A stretch of DNA of 54,811 bases from Lentimicrobiaceae bacterium (GCA_031262365.1 JAISHW010000030.1:1-54811); one strand, 5' to 3'; shown: positions 8,571 through 17,927, counted from the first letter of the stretch. Notes: generated from the letters alone by a model not told the origin. Numbers and translations: made by a program.

Positions 8571-10265
8571 TTATTGTTTAGAAATCACTTCTTCAACGAT
8601 TTGAAGAATTGTTTTTTCTCTTTCAATTGTTTGATTTTGTATTTTTTCGCCTTCAGCAATCATTTTTGAGGCAAAAGCGCGATCTTCGATTCCGGCAGCA
8701 TTGATTTTTACATTCAAATAAGCTCCCATAACAGCACTTCTGACACATAAAGCGCCAACGCCGGCATCAGAAATAGAGTTAGGATTTCCTTCTTTTGCCA
8801 TCGCTTCAACGACATTCATGGTTTCGTAAGCTACTTGCATCACGCGAAACGGAATTTCGATTGCGTATTTCGATGCTGCTTCAATCGCTGCTTTTCTTGT
8901 AATTTTTTCTTCATCTGTTTTTTTAGGCAAGCTAAAAGCGTCCATAATTTTGTTGAATGCATTGGTGTCTTCATCAACCAAATACAACAATTGATCTTTG
9001 AGTTTTTGTCCTTTTTCTGCCCATTTGGAGAAGAATTCCCAACGCTCGTCCCAGCCGCGTTTGTGCGACGACAAATTCGCCACCATCGTAGCTAACGAAG
9101 CACCTAAAGCACCAACATAAGCCGAAATCGATCCGCCACCGGGAGCCGGCGATTCGGAAGCTGTTTCATTTGCAAAACCTTTTGCCGTCAACTCAATGAG
9201 TTTTTTAGCATTGTCTTTAGCGGCAAGTTTGTATTCAATAATTTTTTCTTCCGGAACGAAAGGTTTCAGATCGTCTAAACCCATCGATTTTACGGCGATT
9301 TTAATCAGTTCGGCTTCGTCGATACCAAGCGAGCGTTGTTGTTTTGTGAGGAAATATTTTCCTGCATCGAGAAGTGCTTTCAGCGGAATCAATCCAACTA
9401 ATTCGGAACCTGTTACACGAATACCACGTACTTCGGCTTTACGACAGACTTCGTCGAATGCTATATGAACAGGCGTTATCGCTATATTGGTCAAGTTCAT
9501 CGAAATTTGCGCAATTCCATATTCTTCTATAAACCAACCAATTGCCTTTACTGCTTTTAATGAACCCGGTACATAGACTTGATTTCCGTTTTCGTCTTTC
9601 ACGATTTTTCCGGTAATCGGATTGCCTTCGCGAAGTACACGACCGCGTTCGCGCACGTCAAAAGCAATTGAATTGGCTCTACGTGTCGAAGTGGTGTTCA
9701 GATTCACATTAAATGCGACCAAAAAATCACGTGCGCCAACAGCTGTTGCGCCTGCTTTTTCGTTCATTGTAGCAGGACCAAAATCGGGTTTCCATTTTGG
9801 GTTTGTCAATTTTTCGCGCAAGCCTTCATACTCGCCTGACCGACAGTTTGCTAAATTCTTTCTTTCGGGTGTGAAAGCCGCCTCTTCGTAACAATAAACC
9901 GGAATTTGTAATTCATTTCCAATGCGTTCGGCGAGTTTGCGTGCATACGCAACGGTTTCTTCCATTGTGATGTTCGATACGGGAATCAAAGGACAGACAT
10001 CAGTAGCACCCATACGCGGATGTTCGCCTTTGTGCTTGCGCATATCGATAATTTCAGATGCTTTTTTTACAGCTAAAAAAGCGGCTTCGATCACTTCGTC
10101 GGGCGTTCCTACAATGGTAACTACCGTACGGTTTGTGGCTGCTCCCGGATCGACATCAAGCAGTTCAACACCTGAAACAGTTTCTATCACATCGGTGATT
10201 TGTTTGATGATATTCATATCGTGTCCTTCGCTGAAATTCGGAACGCATTCAATTATTTTTTTCAT
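8571..10265 (-). CDS. ftcD: Bifunctional formimidoyltransferase-cyclodeaminase
   Basis: The 564-residue protein fuses two enzymes of histidine breakdown. The N-terminal half (to about 330) transfers the formimino group from formiminoglutamate to tetrahydrofolate; it starts KKIIECVPNFSEGHD and carries KGEHPRMGATDVCPL. The C-terminal part (from about 350) is the cyclodeaminase that makes methenyl-THF with release of ammonia; it has ESPAPGGGSISAYVGALGAS and a helical tail with NSISDAGVGALCVRSAV. Such fusions occur in animals and Bacteroidota. Its neighbour hutI makes formiminoglutamate, so the pair acts in sequence. HutH and HutU are not in this window. Confidence 0.93.
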   Translation of the reverse strand: MKKIIECVPNFSEGHDMNIIKQITDVIETVSGVELLDVDPGAATNRTVVTIVGTPDEVIEAAFLAVKKASEIIDMRKHKGEHPRMGATDVCPLIPVSNITMEETVAYARKLAERIGNELQIPVYCYEEAAFTPERKNLANCRSGEYEGLREKLTNPKWKPDFGPATMNEKAGATAVGARDFLVAFNVNLNTTSTRRANSIAFDVRERGRVLREGNPITGKIVKDENGNQVYVPGSLKAVKAIGWFIEEYGIAQISMNLTNIAITPVHIAFDEVCRKAEVRGIRVTGSELVGLIPLKALLDAGKYFLTKQQRSLGIDEAELIKIAVKSMGLDDLKPFVPEEKIIEYKLAAKDNAKKLIELTAKGFANETASESPAPGGGSISAYVGALGASLATMVANLSSHKRGWDERWEFFSKWAEKGQKLKDQLLYLVDEDTNAFNKIMDAFSLPKKTDEEKITRKAAIEAASKYAIEIPFRVMQVAYETMNVVEAMAKEGNPNSISDAGVGALCVRSAVMGAYLNVKINAAGIEDRAFASKMIAEGEKIQNQTIEREKTILQIVEEVISKQ

Positions 10266-10316
10266 TTTATCGCTGTTATATTTATTTTTTCTATTTTCTA
10301 ATTAAAATACAATAAC

Positions 10317-11564
10317 TCATTTATTGTATAACTTTCCGTTAAGAATCACTTTATCAATTTTATTTGTACCATAATAATACGGCATATATTCCAAATTTGG
10401 AATAGGATGCGAAATCATCAGGTTAGCGATTTTTCCTTTTGTAATGCTTCCCAAGGTTTCGCTAATACCCATTGCATAGGCACTGTTGAGCGTGCATGCG
10501 TTAAATGCTTCTTCGGGGAGCAAACGAAACAGAATACACGCCATCGATAAAATAAGTTGCATATTTCCGGAAGGCGACGATCCCGGATTAAAGTCAGAAG
10601 CCATTGCAATAGGTAATCCTGCTTCTATCATCTGGCGGGCGGGTGCATGACGTAAGTTCAAGAAAAAAGCGGCTCCCGGCAAAATTGTCGGCATTGTATT
10701 GCTTGCTTTAAGTGCTTCTATTTCGGCTTCAGCTGTAAACTCCAGATGGTCAACCGAAAGCGCATTGTATTTAACACCCACTTGAATTCCACCTGAATAA
10801 TCCAATTCGTTGGCGTGAATTTTTGGTCGTAAACCATATTTTGCTCCAGCTTCTAAAATCCGATCGGTTTCGGATACCGAAAAAAATCCTTTGTCGCAAA
10901 AAACATCAATAAAATCGGCTAATTCCTCGGCTGCAATTAGTGGAATCATTTCATTTACAATCAAATCGACATATTCTGATTGGTGACCTCTGTATACCAA
11001 CGGGACGGCGTGTGCGCCCAAAAAAGTTGCTTTTATTGTCAAAGGCGAATTTTCTTTCAATCGACGAATCACACGCAACATTTTCAGTTCGGCTAAAGTA
11101 CTCAAACCGTACCCGCTTTTTATTTCGACTGCCCCCGTACCCATTCGAATGATTTCGTCAAGACGTGTCATCGCGGCTTCGTAAAGCTCATCTTCGGTTG
11201 CGGCTTCGGTCATCTTCGCGGAATTAAGTATTCCTCCTCCCCTTTTAGCAATTTCTTCGTAGCTCAATCCTTTGATTTTATCAATGTATTCGATTTCACG
11301 CGAAGCAGTATAGACCAAATGGGTATGTGAATCGCAAAACGAAGGCATGACTAAACGTTCGGAAGCATCAATACGGTTCGTTGTTTTCGATTCATACGCT
11401 TTGTAACGCACATCGGTCATCGCTCCAAAATCGACAATACGGTCGTTTTCGATATACACGAATGCGTTATCAATTTTGTCGATTTCTCGCATCTCGGAAC
11501 CTTTCAGCAAAAGTTTGTTTTCTTGCTGAATACCAATAAGTTGTTTAATCGAATGAATAAGCAT
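10317..11564 (-). CDS. hutI: Imidazolonepropionase
   Basis: HutI hydrolyses 4-imidazolone-5-propionate to formiminoglutamate in the histidine utilisation pathway. The 415-residue amidohydrolase has the metal-binding HxH (His80, His82 in CDSHTHLVYTASRE). It also has EIKSGYGLSTLAELKMLRV, KIHANELDYSGG and the catalytic stretch MASDFNPGSSPSGNMQLIL. It precedes ftcD by 51 nt on the same strand and they are probably one operon. The start at 11564 fits a promoter box ending 22 nt upstream. Confidence 0.95.
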   Translation of the reverse strand: MLIHSIKQLIGIQQENKLLLKGSEMREIDKIDNAFVYIENDRIVDFGAMTDVRYKAYESKTTNRIDASERLVMPSFCDSHTHLVYTASREIEYIDKIKGLSYEEIAKRGGGILNSAKMTEAATEDELYEAAMTRLDEIIRMGTGAVEIKSGYGLSTLAELKMLRVIRRLKENSPLTIKATFLGAHAVPLVYRGHQSEYVDLIVNEMIPLIAAEELADFIDVFCDKGFFSVSETDRILEAGAKYGLRPKIHANELDYSGGIQVGVKYNALSVDHLEFTAEAEIEALKASNTMPTILPGAAFFLNLRHAPARQMIEAGLPIAMASDFNPGSSPSGNMQLILSMACILFRLLPEEAFNACTLNSAYAMGISETLGSITKGKIANLMISHPIPNLEYMPYYYGTNKIDKVILNGKLYNK

Positions 11565-11586
11565 ATTTTTTGTCGTTTTATGTGTA

Positions 11587-11594
11587 CAAAATTA
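11587..11594 (-). promoter_or_regulatory. -7 promoter box for hutI-ftcD
   Basis: TAATTTTG on the minus strand, 22 nt before the hutI ATG, located between the rho terminator and hutI. Confidence 0.5.
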
Positions 11595-11626
11595 GCTATT
11601 AATTTGATTTCAATATTGATTCAATA

Positions 11627-11661
11627 ATCAAAAAGACCCAAATGGTTTCATCCGGATCTTT
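11627..11661 (-). terminator. Intrinsic terminator after rho
   Basis: On the minus strand AAAGATCCGGATG can pair with CATTTGGGTCTTT (13 pairs including G-T wobbles) around a 4-nt loop, followed by a short T run. It lies about 30 nt after the rho stop. Confidence 0.6.
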
Positions 11662-11691
11662 CTGGTTTTCAATACGAAATATATTTTCGGA

Positions 11692-13602
11692 TTATTTATC
11701 CATTGTTACTAAAAACTCGCCGTTCGATAGGGTTCCGTGCATTTTGTCTTTCAAAAACTCCATGGCTTCTACCGGTGTCATTTCCGACAACATATTACGC
11801 AGGAACCAAACACGTTGCAGTACTTTTTCATCGATAAGTAAATCGTCGCGGCGTGTACTTGACGAAACGATGTCGATTGCCGGCCAGATACGTTTGTTTG
11901 CAATGCGGCGATCAAGTTGCAGTTCCATATTTCCTGTTCCTTTAAATTCTTCGAAGATAACTTCATCCATTTTCGATCCGGTATCGGTCAATGCTGTAGC
12001 GATGATCGTCAACGAGCCTCCATTTTCGATGTTGCGAGCTGCTCCGAAGAAACGTTTTGGTTTTTGAAGTGCATTGGCTTCAACGCCTCCTGAAAGTACT
12101 TTTCCAGATGCCGGCGAAACGGTGTTGTAAGCGCGCGCCAAACGTGTGATGGAGTCGAGTAAGATCACGACATCGTGTCCACATTCGGTCAGACGTTTTG
12201 CTTTTTCGAGTACGATATTTGCAATTTTTACATGTTTTTCAGCCGGTTCGTCGAAAGTTGAAGAGATAACTTCAGCACGTACACTTCGTGCCATGTCGGT
12301 AACTTCTTCGGGACGTTCGTCGATGAGCAAAATAATCAGATATACTTCAGGATGATTACTTGCAATAGCGTTTGCTACTTCTTTCAAAAGCACCGTTTTA
12401 CCTGTTTTCGGTTGTGCCACAATCAAGCCGCGTTGTCCTTTTCCGATTGGCGCAAACATGTCCATAACGCGTGTTGACAAGGTGCTTTCTTTGTGTCCTG
12501 TCAAGTTAAATTTTTCGTCGGGAAAAAGTGGCGTTAAGAAATCGAACGGAATTCTATCTCGAATTTCTTCGGGCAACAAGCCGTTTATCATGTTTACTTT
12601 GATGAGTGGAAAATATTTTTCGCCTTCTTTTGGCGGGCGGATTGTTCCGATAACGGTGTCGCCTGTTTTGAGTCCGAAATATTTGATTTGCGAAGGCGAT
12701 ACATAGATATCATCAGGCGAATTCAAATAGTTATAATCGGACGAACGTAAAAAGCCGTATCCATCAGAAATTATCTCAAGTACACCTTCGGCTTGTACAA
12801 CGCCTTCAAATTCGAATGGATATTCTTCGCGTTTTTGTCGCTGTTGTTGCTGATTATTGTTTTGATTGTTGTTGTGATTATTATTATTATTGTTGTGATT
12901 ATTCCGATCGAAGCGGCGTTTGTTTTCGTCGTCGCCATTCTGACGTTGATTCGGATATTGTTTATCTTTTCGTTCTTGGTTTTCGGGTTTGTCTGATTCC
13001 TGTGTTTGTTGATTTGGTTCTGTGTTTTTCGGAACAACAGGTTCGGTTTCTTGCTTTACCGGTTCAACAAGTTCTTCGTGCGGTTTGCTTTTTAGCAAGT
13101 TTTCTTCTTGTCGTTTGTGATCTTCCTGAACTGAAATGACATTTTTTGTTTCGAGTGAATGTGCTTGCGATTGTTTTGAAATGCGAGGTCGTTTCGAACG
13201 TTTTTCAGTTTGATTTTCCGATTCTGTTTGTCGTTTTTCTTCTGTTCTTAGCTCCATTTTTGGTTCTTCATCGACAAAAAGTAATTGTTCTTGTGCTGTT
13301 TTGGGCATTTCTTCTTTTGCTTCATTCCTTTCCAAAGCTGGTTTTGGCTTGTTTTCTTGTTTTGGTTTTTGTGTCATTTTTTTTGTCGGTGTTTTTTCTG
13401 TTGAATCATTTTCCGGTTTTTCATTTGGATTCAACTCTTTTTTCAGTGTAGAAACGAGTGTCGGATTCGAGGCTTGGTAATCGATAATGGCATAGATCAA
13501 TTCGTCTTTTTTAAGTTTATCTGCCTTTTTTACACCAAGTTTCAACGCTATCTCTTTAAGTTCGCCTTGAAGCTTTCCTTTAAGCTCAAAAATATCGTAC
13601 AT
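11692..13602 (-). CDS. rho: Transcription termination factor Rho with disordered insert
   Basis: The 636-residue Rho starts with a Rho_N helical domain (1-45). A long charged, low-complexity region follows (about 55-262), ending in an Asn/Gln tract around 232-256. Then come the RNA-binding cold-shock-like domain (about 270-345; [18 protein letters not shown]) and the hexameric ATPase. P-loop [11 protein letters not shown] is near 395; the Walker B region [17 protein letters not shown] is near 478. E. coli Rho is 419 residues, so the extra length is almost all the insert. Long inserts are known in Bacteroidota, and the B. thetaiotaomicron insert has been reported to promote condensates. A promoter box about 200 nt upstream implies a long leader. 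Confidence 0.95.
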   Translation of the reverse strand: MYDIFELKGKLQGELKEIALKLGVKKADKLKKDELIYAIIDYQASNPTLVSTLKKELNPNEKPENDSTEKTPTKKMTQKPKQENKPKPALERNEAKEEMPKTAQEQLLFVDEEPKMELRTEEKRQTESENQTEKRSKRPRISKQSQAHSLETKNVISVQEDHKRQEENLLKSKPHEELVEPVKQETEPVVPKNTEPNQQTQESDKPENQERKDKQYPNQRQNGDDENKRRFDRNNHNNNNNNHNNNQNNNQQQQRQKREEYPFEFEGVVQAEGVLEIISDGYGFLRSSDYNYLNSPDDIYVSPSQIKYFGLKTGDTVIGTIRPPKEGEKYFPLIKVNMINGLLPEEIRDRIPFDFLTPLFPDEKFNLTGHKESTLSTRVMDMFAPIGKGQRGLIVAQPKTGKTVLLKEVANAIASNHPEVYLIILLIDERPEEVTDMARSVRAEVISSTFDEPAEKHVKIANIVLEKAKRLTECGHDVVILLDSITRLARAYNTVSPASGKVLSGGVEANALQKPKRFFGAARNIENGGSLTIIATALTDTGSKMDEVIFEEFKGTGNMELQLDRRIANKRIWPAIDIVSSSTRRDDLLIDEKVLQRVWFLRNMLSEMTPVEAMEFLKDKMHGTLSNGEFLVTMDK

Positions 13603-13804
13603 ATAAAGTATTTTTAGTTAGGATTCCTAACGTTTTTAATCATTTGAAATTGAAATTTTTTTAATTTAAAAAGAAACCTTTATTTAATTAATGTAAAAAC
13701 TAAATTATCTAATTCGGCTTTCAGCTACATGAAAACAAAAAGTTGATCGTAAAATGAAAAGGAGCTGTTTGTGAACAAGAATTGGTTCTTTTTATTTAGT
13801 GGGG
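13603..13804 (-). promoter_or_regulatory. Long untranslated leader of rho
   Basis: About 200 nt separate the rho ATG from its likely -7 box at 13805-13812. The leader is AT-rich, contains no convincing frame, and holds a short perfect hairpin GTTAGGA/TCCTAAC at 13617-13631, about 15 nt before the ATG. Rho genes are autoregulated through their leaders in other bacteria; that role here is inference. Confidence 0.4.
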
Positions 13805-13812
13805 CAAAAATA
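13805..13812 (-). promoter_or_regulatory. -7 promoter box for rho
   Basis: TATTTTTG on the minus strand with GTTG 19 nt upstream as a near -33 element. It is the only good box between rho and the divergent gene. Confidence 0.5.
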
Positions 13813-13884
13813 AGTAAGTTATTGAGACGCGCAACGATTTTTAGTTTTTTTTTGCATTTCAAGTGCGTAAAAATGAACATTGTC

Positions 13885-13892
13885 TATCTTTG
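13885..13892 (+). promoter_or_regulatory. -7 promoter box for the DUF4293 gene
   Basis: TATCTTTG on the plus strand, 27 nt before the ATG at 13920. It is divergent from the rho box about 75 bp away. Confidence 0.5.
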
Positions 13893-13919
13893 TCCGAAAT
13901 TATTAAATCATAATATCTT

Positions 13920-14393
13920 ATGATGATTCAACGAATTCAAACCGTATTTCTTTTTTTAGCCGCTGTTTGCTGTGCTTTATTGTTTTTCTTTCCATTTGCT
14001 GAATTTGAAGGCGTTACGTCTTTCATTCGTTTTTCAGCGTTAGGAATTACAAATTTGACACCTTCCGAAAATCCAATTTCTTTTCCTTCTACATGGCTTT
14101 TATTGGCAATCATTATTGTTAGTGTTGTGCTACCGATTGCTACGATTTTTCTTTACAAAAAACCGGCTATACAGTTGCACGCTATCCGTTTCACGTTTCT
14201 TTTAGTTACGATTTTATTGGCATTGGTGTTTTTTTATTACAACGAACAAATCGAGAAAGCCATCGATTTCCGTTCTCTTTCGTATGATTTCGGTATTTAT
14301 ATTCCGCTTATCAATATGTTGTTTCTGCTGCTTGCCATGCGCGGAATCAGAAGCGATATAAACAAAATCCGATCAATCGATCGGTTACGTTAA
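13920..14393 (+). CDS. DUF4293 integral membrane protein
   Basis: This is a 157-residue, very hydrophobic protein with four predicted membrane segments: about 9-27 (FLFLAAVCCALLFFFPF), 60-78 (WLLLAIIIVSVVLPIATIF), 90-107 (FTFLLVTILLALVFFYY) and 126-141. The opening MIQRIQTVFLFLAAV and the overall layout match DUF4293, a Bacteroidota family of unknown function often found next to rho. It is divergent from rho here. The final codons overlap the convergent phosphodiesterase gene by 9 nt. The start could be Met1 or Met2 (MMIQRIQ). Confidence 0.85.
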   Translation: MMIQRIQTVFLFLAAVCCALLFFFPFAEFEGVTSFIRFSALGITNLTPSENPISFPSTWLLLAIIIVSVVLPIATIFLYKKPAIQLHAIRFTFLLVTILLALVFFYYNEQIEKAIDFRSLSYDFGIYIPLINMLFLLLAMRGIRSDINKIRSIDRLR

Positions 14394-14891
14394 CGCCTGA
14401 TCGCGATTTATTTCCAAGATTTCCATATCCTGAATTGCTTTTCCATCGATAGCAAATCGGATCATTGTTATTTTATGATGCAATCCGTTTCGACCTGCCG
14501 CACCCGGATTGATATGTAATAGCTTATTTTTTTTGTCGGGTATCACTTTCAGAATGTGTGAATGACCACTAACGAAAATATCGGGTTTGTGTTGCCGAAT
14601 CAAATCGGAAATTCCTTTTGCATAATGTCCGGGATAGCCACCGATATGTGTCATCAGAATTTTACATGATTCGACTTCGAAAAGTAGTTTTTCGGAAAAT
14701 TGAATCCGTAACTGATGTCCGTCGATATTGCCATAAACGGCATATAACGGCTTGAATTTGGCTAGTTGGTCTGCCGTTTCTACACTTCCGATGTCGCCTG
14801 CATGCAAAATCAAATTGCACGAAGCAAAAAAATCAAATACGCGCGGATGAAGCCATCCGTGCGTATCTGATAGAAGTCCTATTTTGGTCAT
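14385..14891 (-). CDS. YfcE/MJ0936-type metallophosphoesterase
   Basis: The 168-residue protein has the full metallophosphoesterase set: LLSDTHGWLHP (metal site 1), ILHAGDIGS, AVYGNIDGHQLR, THIGGYPGHY, FVSGHSHILKV and NPGAAGRNG. The family hydrolyses phosphodiesters, often cyclic nucleotides in vitro, using two metal ions in the cytoplasm; the natural substrate is usually unknown. It lies 4 nt after the DUF3078 gene on the same strand and is probably co-transcribed with it. Its last 9 nt overlap the convergent DUF4293 gene. Confidence 0.9.
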   Translation of the reverse strand: MTKIGLLSDTHGWLHPRVFDFFASCNLILHAGDIGSVETADQLAKFKPLYAVYGNIDGHQLRIQFSEKLLFEVESCKILMTHIGGYPGHYAKGISDLIRQHKPDIFVSGHSHILKVIPDKKNKLLHINPGAAGRNGLHHKITMIRFAIDGKAIQDMEILEINRDQALT

Positions 14892-14895
14892 TTTT

Positions 14896-15801
14896 TTAGA
14901 ATTTGTACATCAATCCGACGCTAAACACTTCTTTGAATTGTGTTCGCGGACTTTTTTTCCCGTTTTTGTCTGCAATTAGGATATTGTCGTCGTAAATCAG
15001 GTGTGTCGAAATATTTGCGTTGAGCCACGAATTGACTTTCAGTGTTATCAGGTTTTGCCAATCTACTTTTACGTTTTGCGGGTTGTGCAAATAGTCTGAA
15101 AAGAGTTCTAATTTCGAATCGAAACGGACGTTTTCAAATAAATCGATTCCTAGTTTTGCTGTTACTTTAGCACCAAACTCAAGCAAGGTGCACTCGCCTT
15201 TTTTTGTCCGCACGCCTTGGTCGTTATATTCAGCTGCATCAACACCAAATGCTCCGGAATCAGCCAATTCTTGAATTCCGACATAGGTCAAGCGGGCTGC
15301 CGCAGGCAAAAGACTTACTGAAAAATAATCGGTTGGTGTGTAATCAATTCCCAATCCTAAGTTAAAATAAGCTGGTGCCATAAATCCCGAAATACGGTTT
15401 GTGGAGTCGATGCTGTAATCGTAGCCATCGGCAAATTGTGTTTTGAACGAAAAAGCCAAACTGTAATAGAGGTTTTTGGCAGCTTTATAGCCGTAAGTCG
15501 AATAAAGTTCAAGTTTGTCGTCTACTTTCATAGCTTTCAAATCACCAATATGGCTATAACCCAAAGATGCGATGATGTTGTTGTCCCACTTATGTTTTCC
15601 TTTCAAATAATTTTCCGAAAAGTTTATAAAGCTCGTCCAGTTGACAGTGCTTTGTCCGCCAGCTGACCAATTCGATAAGTGACTTTGCGAAAGGTTGAGT
15701 CCGACATTACCCGATTTTTTCCAGTTTGGCACTTCCGTTTGTGCATTAGCTACAAAAGCAGCAAAAAGAATGGTTGCAAGAATAAAAATTTTCGTTTTCA
15801 T
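14896..15801 (-). CDS. DUF3078 outer-membrane-type protein
   Basis: The 301-residue protein has a cleaved signal peptide (1-20, ending FVANAQ) and a beta-rich remainder ending in aromatic residues (EVFSVGLMYKF), as outer-membrane barrels do. The sequence WKKSGNVGLNLSQSHLSNWS near residues 28-47 and WDNNIIASLGY match the DUF3078 family of Bacteroidota, which has no established function. It is probably an outer-membrane barrel. It is followed closely by the phosphodiesterase gene and preceded, 26 nt upstream, by the TonB-C gene, so all three may form one transcript. Confidence 0.85.
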   Translation of the reverse strand: MKTKIFILATILFAAFVANAQTEVPNWKKSGNVGLNLSQSHLSNWSAGGQSTVNWTSFINFSENYLKGKHKWDNNIIASLGYSHIGDLKAMKVDDKLELYSTYGYKAAKNLYYSLAFSFKTQFADGYDYSIDSTNRISGFMAPAYFNLGLGIDYTPTDYFSVSLLPAAARLTYVGIQELADSGAFGVDAAEYNDQGVRTKKGECTLLEFGAKVTAKLGIDLFENVRFDSKLELFSDYLHNPQNVKVDWQNLITLKVNSWLNANISTHLIYDDNILIADKNGKKSPRTQFKEVFSVGLMYKF

Positions 15802-15827
15802 TTTATTTAATTTTTTGTTTATATTTA

Positions 15828-16616
15828 TTAAAGTCCTTGCGTAGGTACATTATCTCTTGTTTTGTCGCCTAATTCGAACAATATTTCTATTGATATTTTC
15901 GATCGGACAATGCTGTCGTTTTTTACAGCCGGGATCCAACGAATTCCTTTCAATAGCCGAATCGCTTCGTTGTCGCATCCGCCTCCAACACTTTTACGCA
16001 CCAAAATGTTCGATGGCAATCCGTCTTGTTCGACTACAAAATCAAGTACGACTTTGCCCGAAAGCTGCGCCACGAAAGCTTGTTCGGGATATTTGATTTC
16101 TTGCATTAAATATTTTCTTACATTCATCTTTTCGCCTTCGAAAAAAGCCTCCGCCACTTTGTCTAAGTTTTGCGTAAAAATTGTTTGAGAAGTTGCCAAC
16201 GGGAAGTCTAATTTGGGCATCGTTCGGTTAATTTCTTTTTTTCGTTTGTAACTTTTTGCATTGAATCGAATTTCAAATTCTTGTTCCGAATCGATCGGTT
16301 TTCCATTTTTATAAGCCGGTTTCCAACAAATTTGTTTCAACAAACGAATAGCTTCCGAAGCGGCTTCTTCGCTAAATGTCGACACCACTTGATAGTTGCC
16401 GGCATTTCCTTCTTTGTCAATTTGAAGTTTCAACACAACTTTGCCGCCACGTTGCGCTTCCAAATCAGCTTCGGGATAAAGCATGTGAAGTTTGATAAGA
16501 TCTTGCGTCATCGTTTTTCCGGCAACAGGTTCGGCTGGTGAAGAAATTTGAGCTTGAAGAGGCAATTGAGACATCATCAAGCAAACGACTAAAATTTTGA
16601 AAAACAAATTATTCAT
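15828..16616 (-). CDS. Periplasmic protein with two TonB C-terminal domains
   Basis: The 262-residue protein has a signal peptide (1-23, ending LPLQAQ) and two tandem TonB-C-like domains. The first contains QRGGKVVLKLQIDKEGN and ICWKPAYKNGKP; the second YPEQAFVAQLSGKVVLDFV and IRWIPAVKNDSIV. Classical TonB has an N-terminal membrane anchor and a proline-rich spacer; neither is visible, so this looks like a soluble periplasmic protein rather than a normal energy transducer. I chose the ATG at 16616, which opens directly into the signal peptide; the frame is open 51 nt further, without signal features. Confidence 0.8.
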   Translation of the reverse strand: MNNLFFKILVVCLMMSQLPLQAQISSPAEPVAGKTMTQDLIKLHMLYPEADLEAQRGGKVVLKLQIDKEGNAGNYQVVSTFSEEAASEAIRLLKQICWKPAYKNGKPIDSEQEFEIRFNAKSYKRKKEINRTMPKLDFPLATSQTIFTQNLDKVAEAFFEGEKMNVRKYLMQEIKYPEQAFVAQLSGKVVLDFVVEQDGLPSNILVRKSVGGGCDNEAIRLLKGIRWIPAVKNDSIVRSKISIEILFELGDKTRDNVPTQGL

Positions 16617-16711
16617 AACATGTGTTTTTGCGATTACTAATAACTTTGCTAAGATACAAAATTTCAAACGAAATCGCTGCTTCTATTTTTCTTCGAAAAG
16701 CCTATAAATCG

Positions 16712-16719
16712 TACTTTTG
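16712..16719 (+). promoter_or_regulatory. -7 promoter box for rlmB, 4 nt from the ATG
   Basis: TACTTTTG on the plus strand, then CTTC and the ATG at 16724. The spacing is identical to that at dnaB and ftsY. Confidence 0.5.
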
Positions 16720-16723
16720 CTTC

Positions 16724-17500
16724 ATGAAAACTTTTGAAAAAAAAGAGCAAAACCAGATGGTTTTCGGTATTCATCCTGTGCTGGAAGCTTGTAAAAGAAA
16801 CAAAGAAATCGATAAAATTTTCGTTCAATCGGGTTTGCGATCACCGCAAATAAACGAAATTTGTATGCATGCCCGAAGTGTTGGAATTCCTTTGCAACAT
16901 GTTCCGATTGAAAAATTGAATCGTTTGACTCGCAAGAATCATCAGGGTGTTGTTGCTTTCAGTTCTCCTATTTCGTACCAATTGATTGAGCAATTGATTC
17001 CAATGATTTACGAAGAAGGTCGTGTGCCTTTTATCGTTGTGCTGGATCGCATTACCGATGTCAGAAACTTTGGTGCCATTGCGCGTTCGGCTTATGCAGC
17101 CGGAGCCGATGCTTTGGTAATTCCATCGAAAGGTTCTGCTTTGATTAATCCCGACGCGATGAAAGCTTCTTCGGGAGCACTTTCGATGATTAATGTGTGT
17201 CGTGTCGATTATATCAAAAATACACTTGATTTCTTGAAAGAAAGCGGTTTGAAAATTGTCGGAATTTCAGAAAAGGGAGATAAAAACATTTGGGATTGCG
17301 AACTTAACATGCCGATTGCCTTGATTATGGGATCGGAAGAAGACGGAATTTCGGAATCGTATTTAAAGAAAGTCGATGAACATCTCATTATACCGATGCC
17401 CGGTTCTATTGATTCTCTAAATGTTTCGGTAGCAACCGGAATTGTCTGCTTTGAAGTGGTACATCAACGTTTAAACAATAAAGTCCCGCCAGTTTCCTGA
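16724..17500 (+). CDS. rlmB: TrmH/RlmB-family rRNA 2'-O-methyltransferase
   Basis: The 258-residue SPOUT methyltransferase has an N-terminal substrate-binding domain (MVFGIHPVLEACKRNKEID) and the three SpoU motifs: DVRNFGAIARSAYAAGAD, ALIMGSEEDGIS and IPMPGSIDSLNVSVATGI. RlmB methylates a guanosine of 23S rRNA; the family also includes tRNA enzymes, so the exact target is inference. The frame is open further upstream, but that region contains the promoter box and unrelated codons. I start at 16724; Met12 (16757), directly before the conserved domain, is the alternative. Its stop codon lies inside the terminator hairpin. Confidence 0.88.
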   Translation: MKTFEKKEQNQMVFGIHPVLEACKRNKEIDKIFVQSGLRSPQINEICMHARSVGIPLQHVPIEKLNRLTRKNHQGVVAFSSPISYQLIEQLIPMIYEEGRVPFIVVLDRITDVRNFGAIARSAYAAGADALVIPSKGSALINPDAMKASSGALSMINVCRVDYIKNTLDFLKESGLKIVGISEKGDKNIWDCELNMPIALIMGSEEDGISESYLKKVDEHLIIPMPGSIDSLNVSVATGIVCFEVVHQRLNNKVPPVS

Positions 17501-17515
17501 CAGGACTTTATTTTA
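17480..17515. terminator. Terminator shared by rlmB and rplS
   Basis: AAAGTCCCGCCAG pairs with CTGACAGGACTTT with two mismatches around a TTTC loop, with T-rich flanks on both sides. It sits between convergent genes and overlaps the rlmB stop codon (17498-17500). Confidence 0.7.
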
Positions 17516-17530
17516 TTTTATATACAAAAC

Positions 17531-17884
17531 TTATCTGCGCCCTTCTTTGATGCGTGCTTTTTTACCACGTAATCCACGTAAGTAGAATATGCGCGCTCTA
17601 CGAACCGAACCAACTTTATTCACTTCAATTTCTTCAATAAAAGGTGTTGCTATCGGAAAAATTCTTTCTACTCCAATGTTGTTCGAGATTTTTCTGACGG
17701 TAAATGTTGCTGTTGCACCGCTACCCGAACGTTGTAAAACTACGCCTTGGAATTTTTGTAAACGTTCTTTATTTCCTTCAATAATTTTGTATGATATGGT
17801 AATCGTATCACCGGCTTTAAATTCTGGAAAATCTTTTACTACAACTTGATCTTCCACGTACTGTATTAAGGCATTTTTGCTCAT
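17531..17884 (-). CDS. rplS: 50S ribosomal protein L19
   Basis: The 117-residue protein has the L19 core: [54 protein letters not shown] and the basic C-terminus [21 protein letters not shown]19 sits at the interface of the two ribosomal subunits. It follows trmD on the same strand by 80 nt, an adjacency conserved in many bacteria, but here it has its own promoter box. Confidence 0.97.
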   Translation of the reverse strand: MSKNALIQYVEDQVVVKDFPEFKAGDTITISYKIIEGNKERLQKFQGVVLQRSGSGATATFTVRKISNNIGVERIFPIATPFIEEIEVNKVGSVRRARIFYLRGLRGKKARIKEGRR

Positions 17885-17927
17885 CTTATGACGGATATTT
17901 AATTCTTGCTACTCTCAAAAATGAGTG

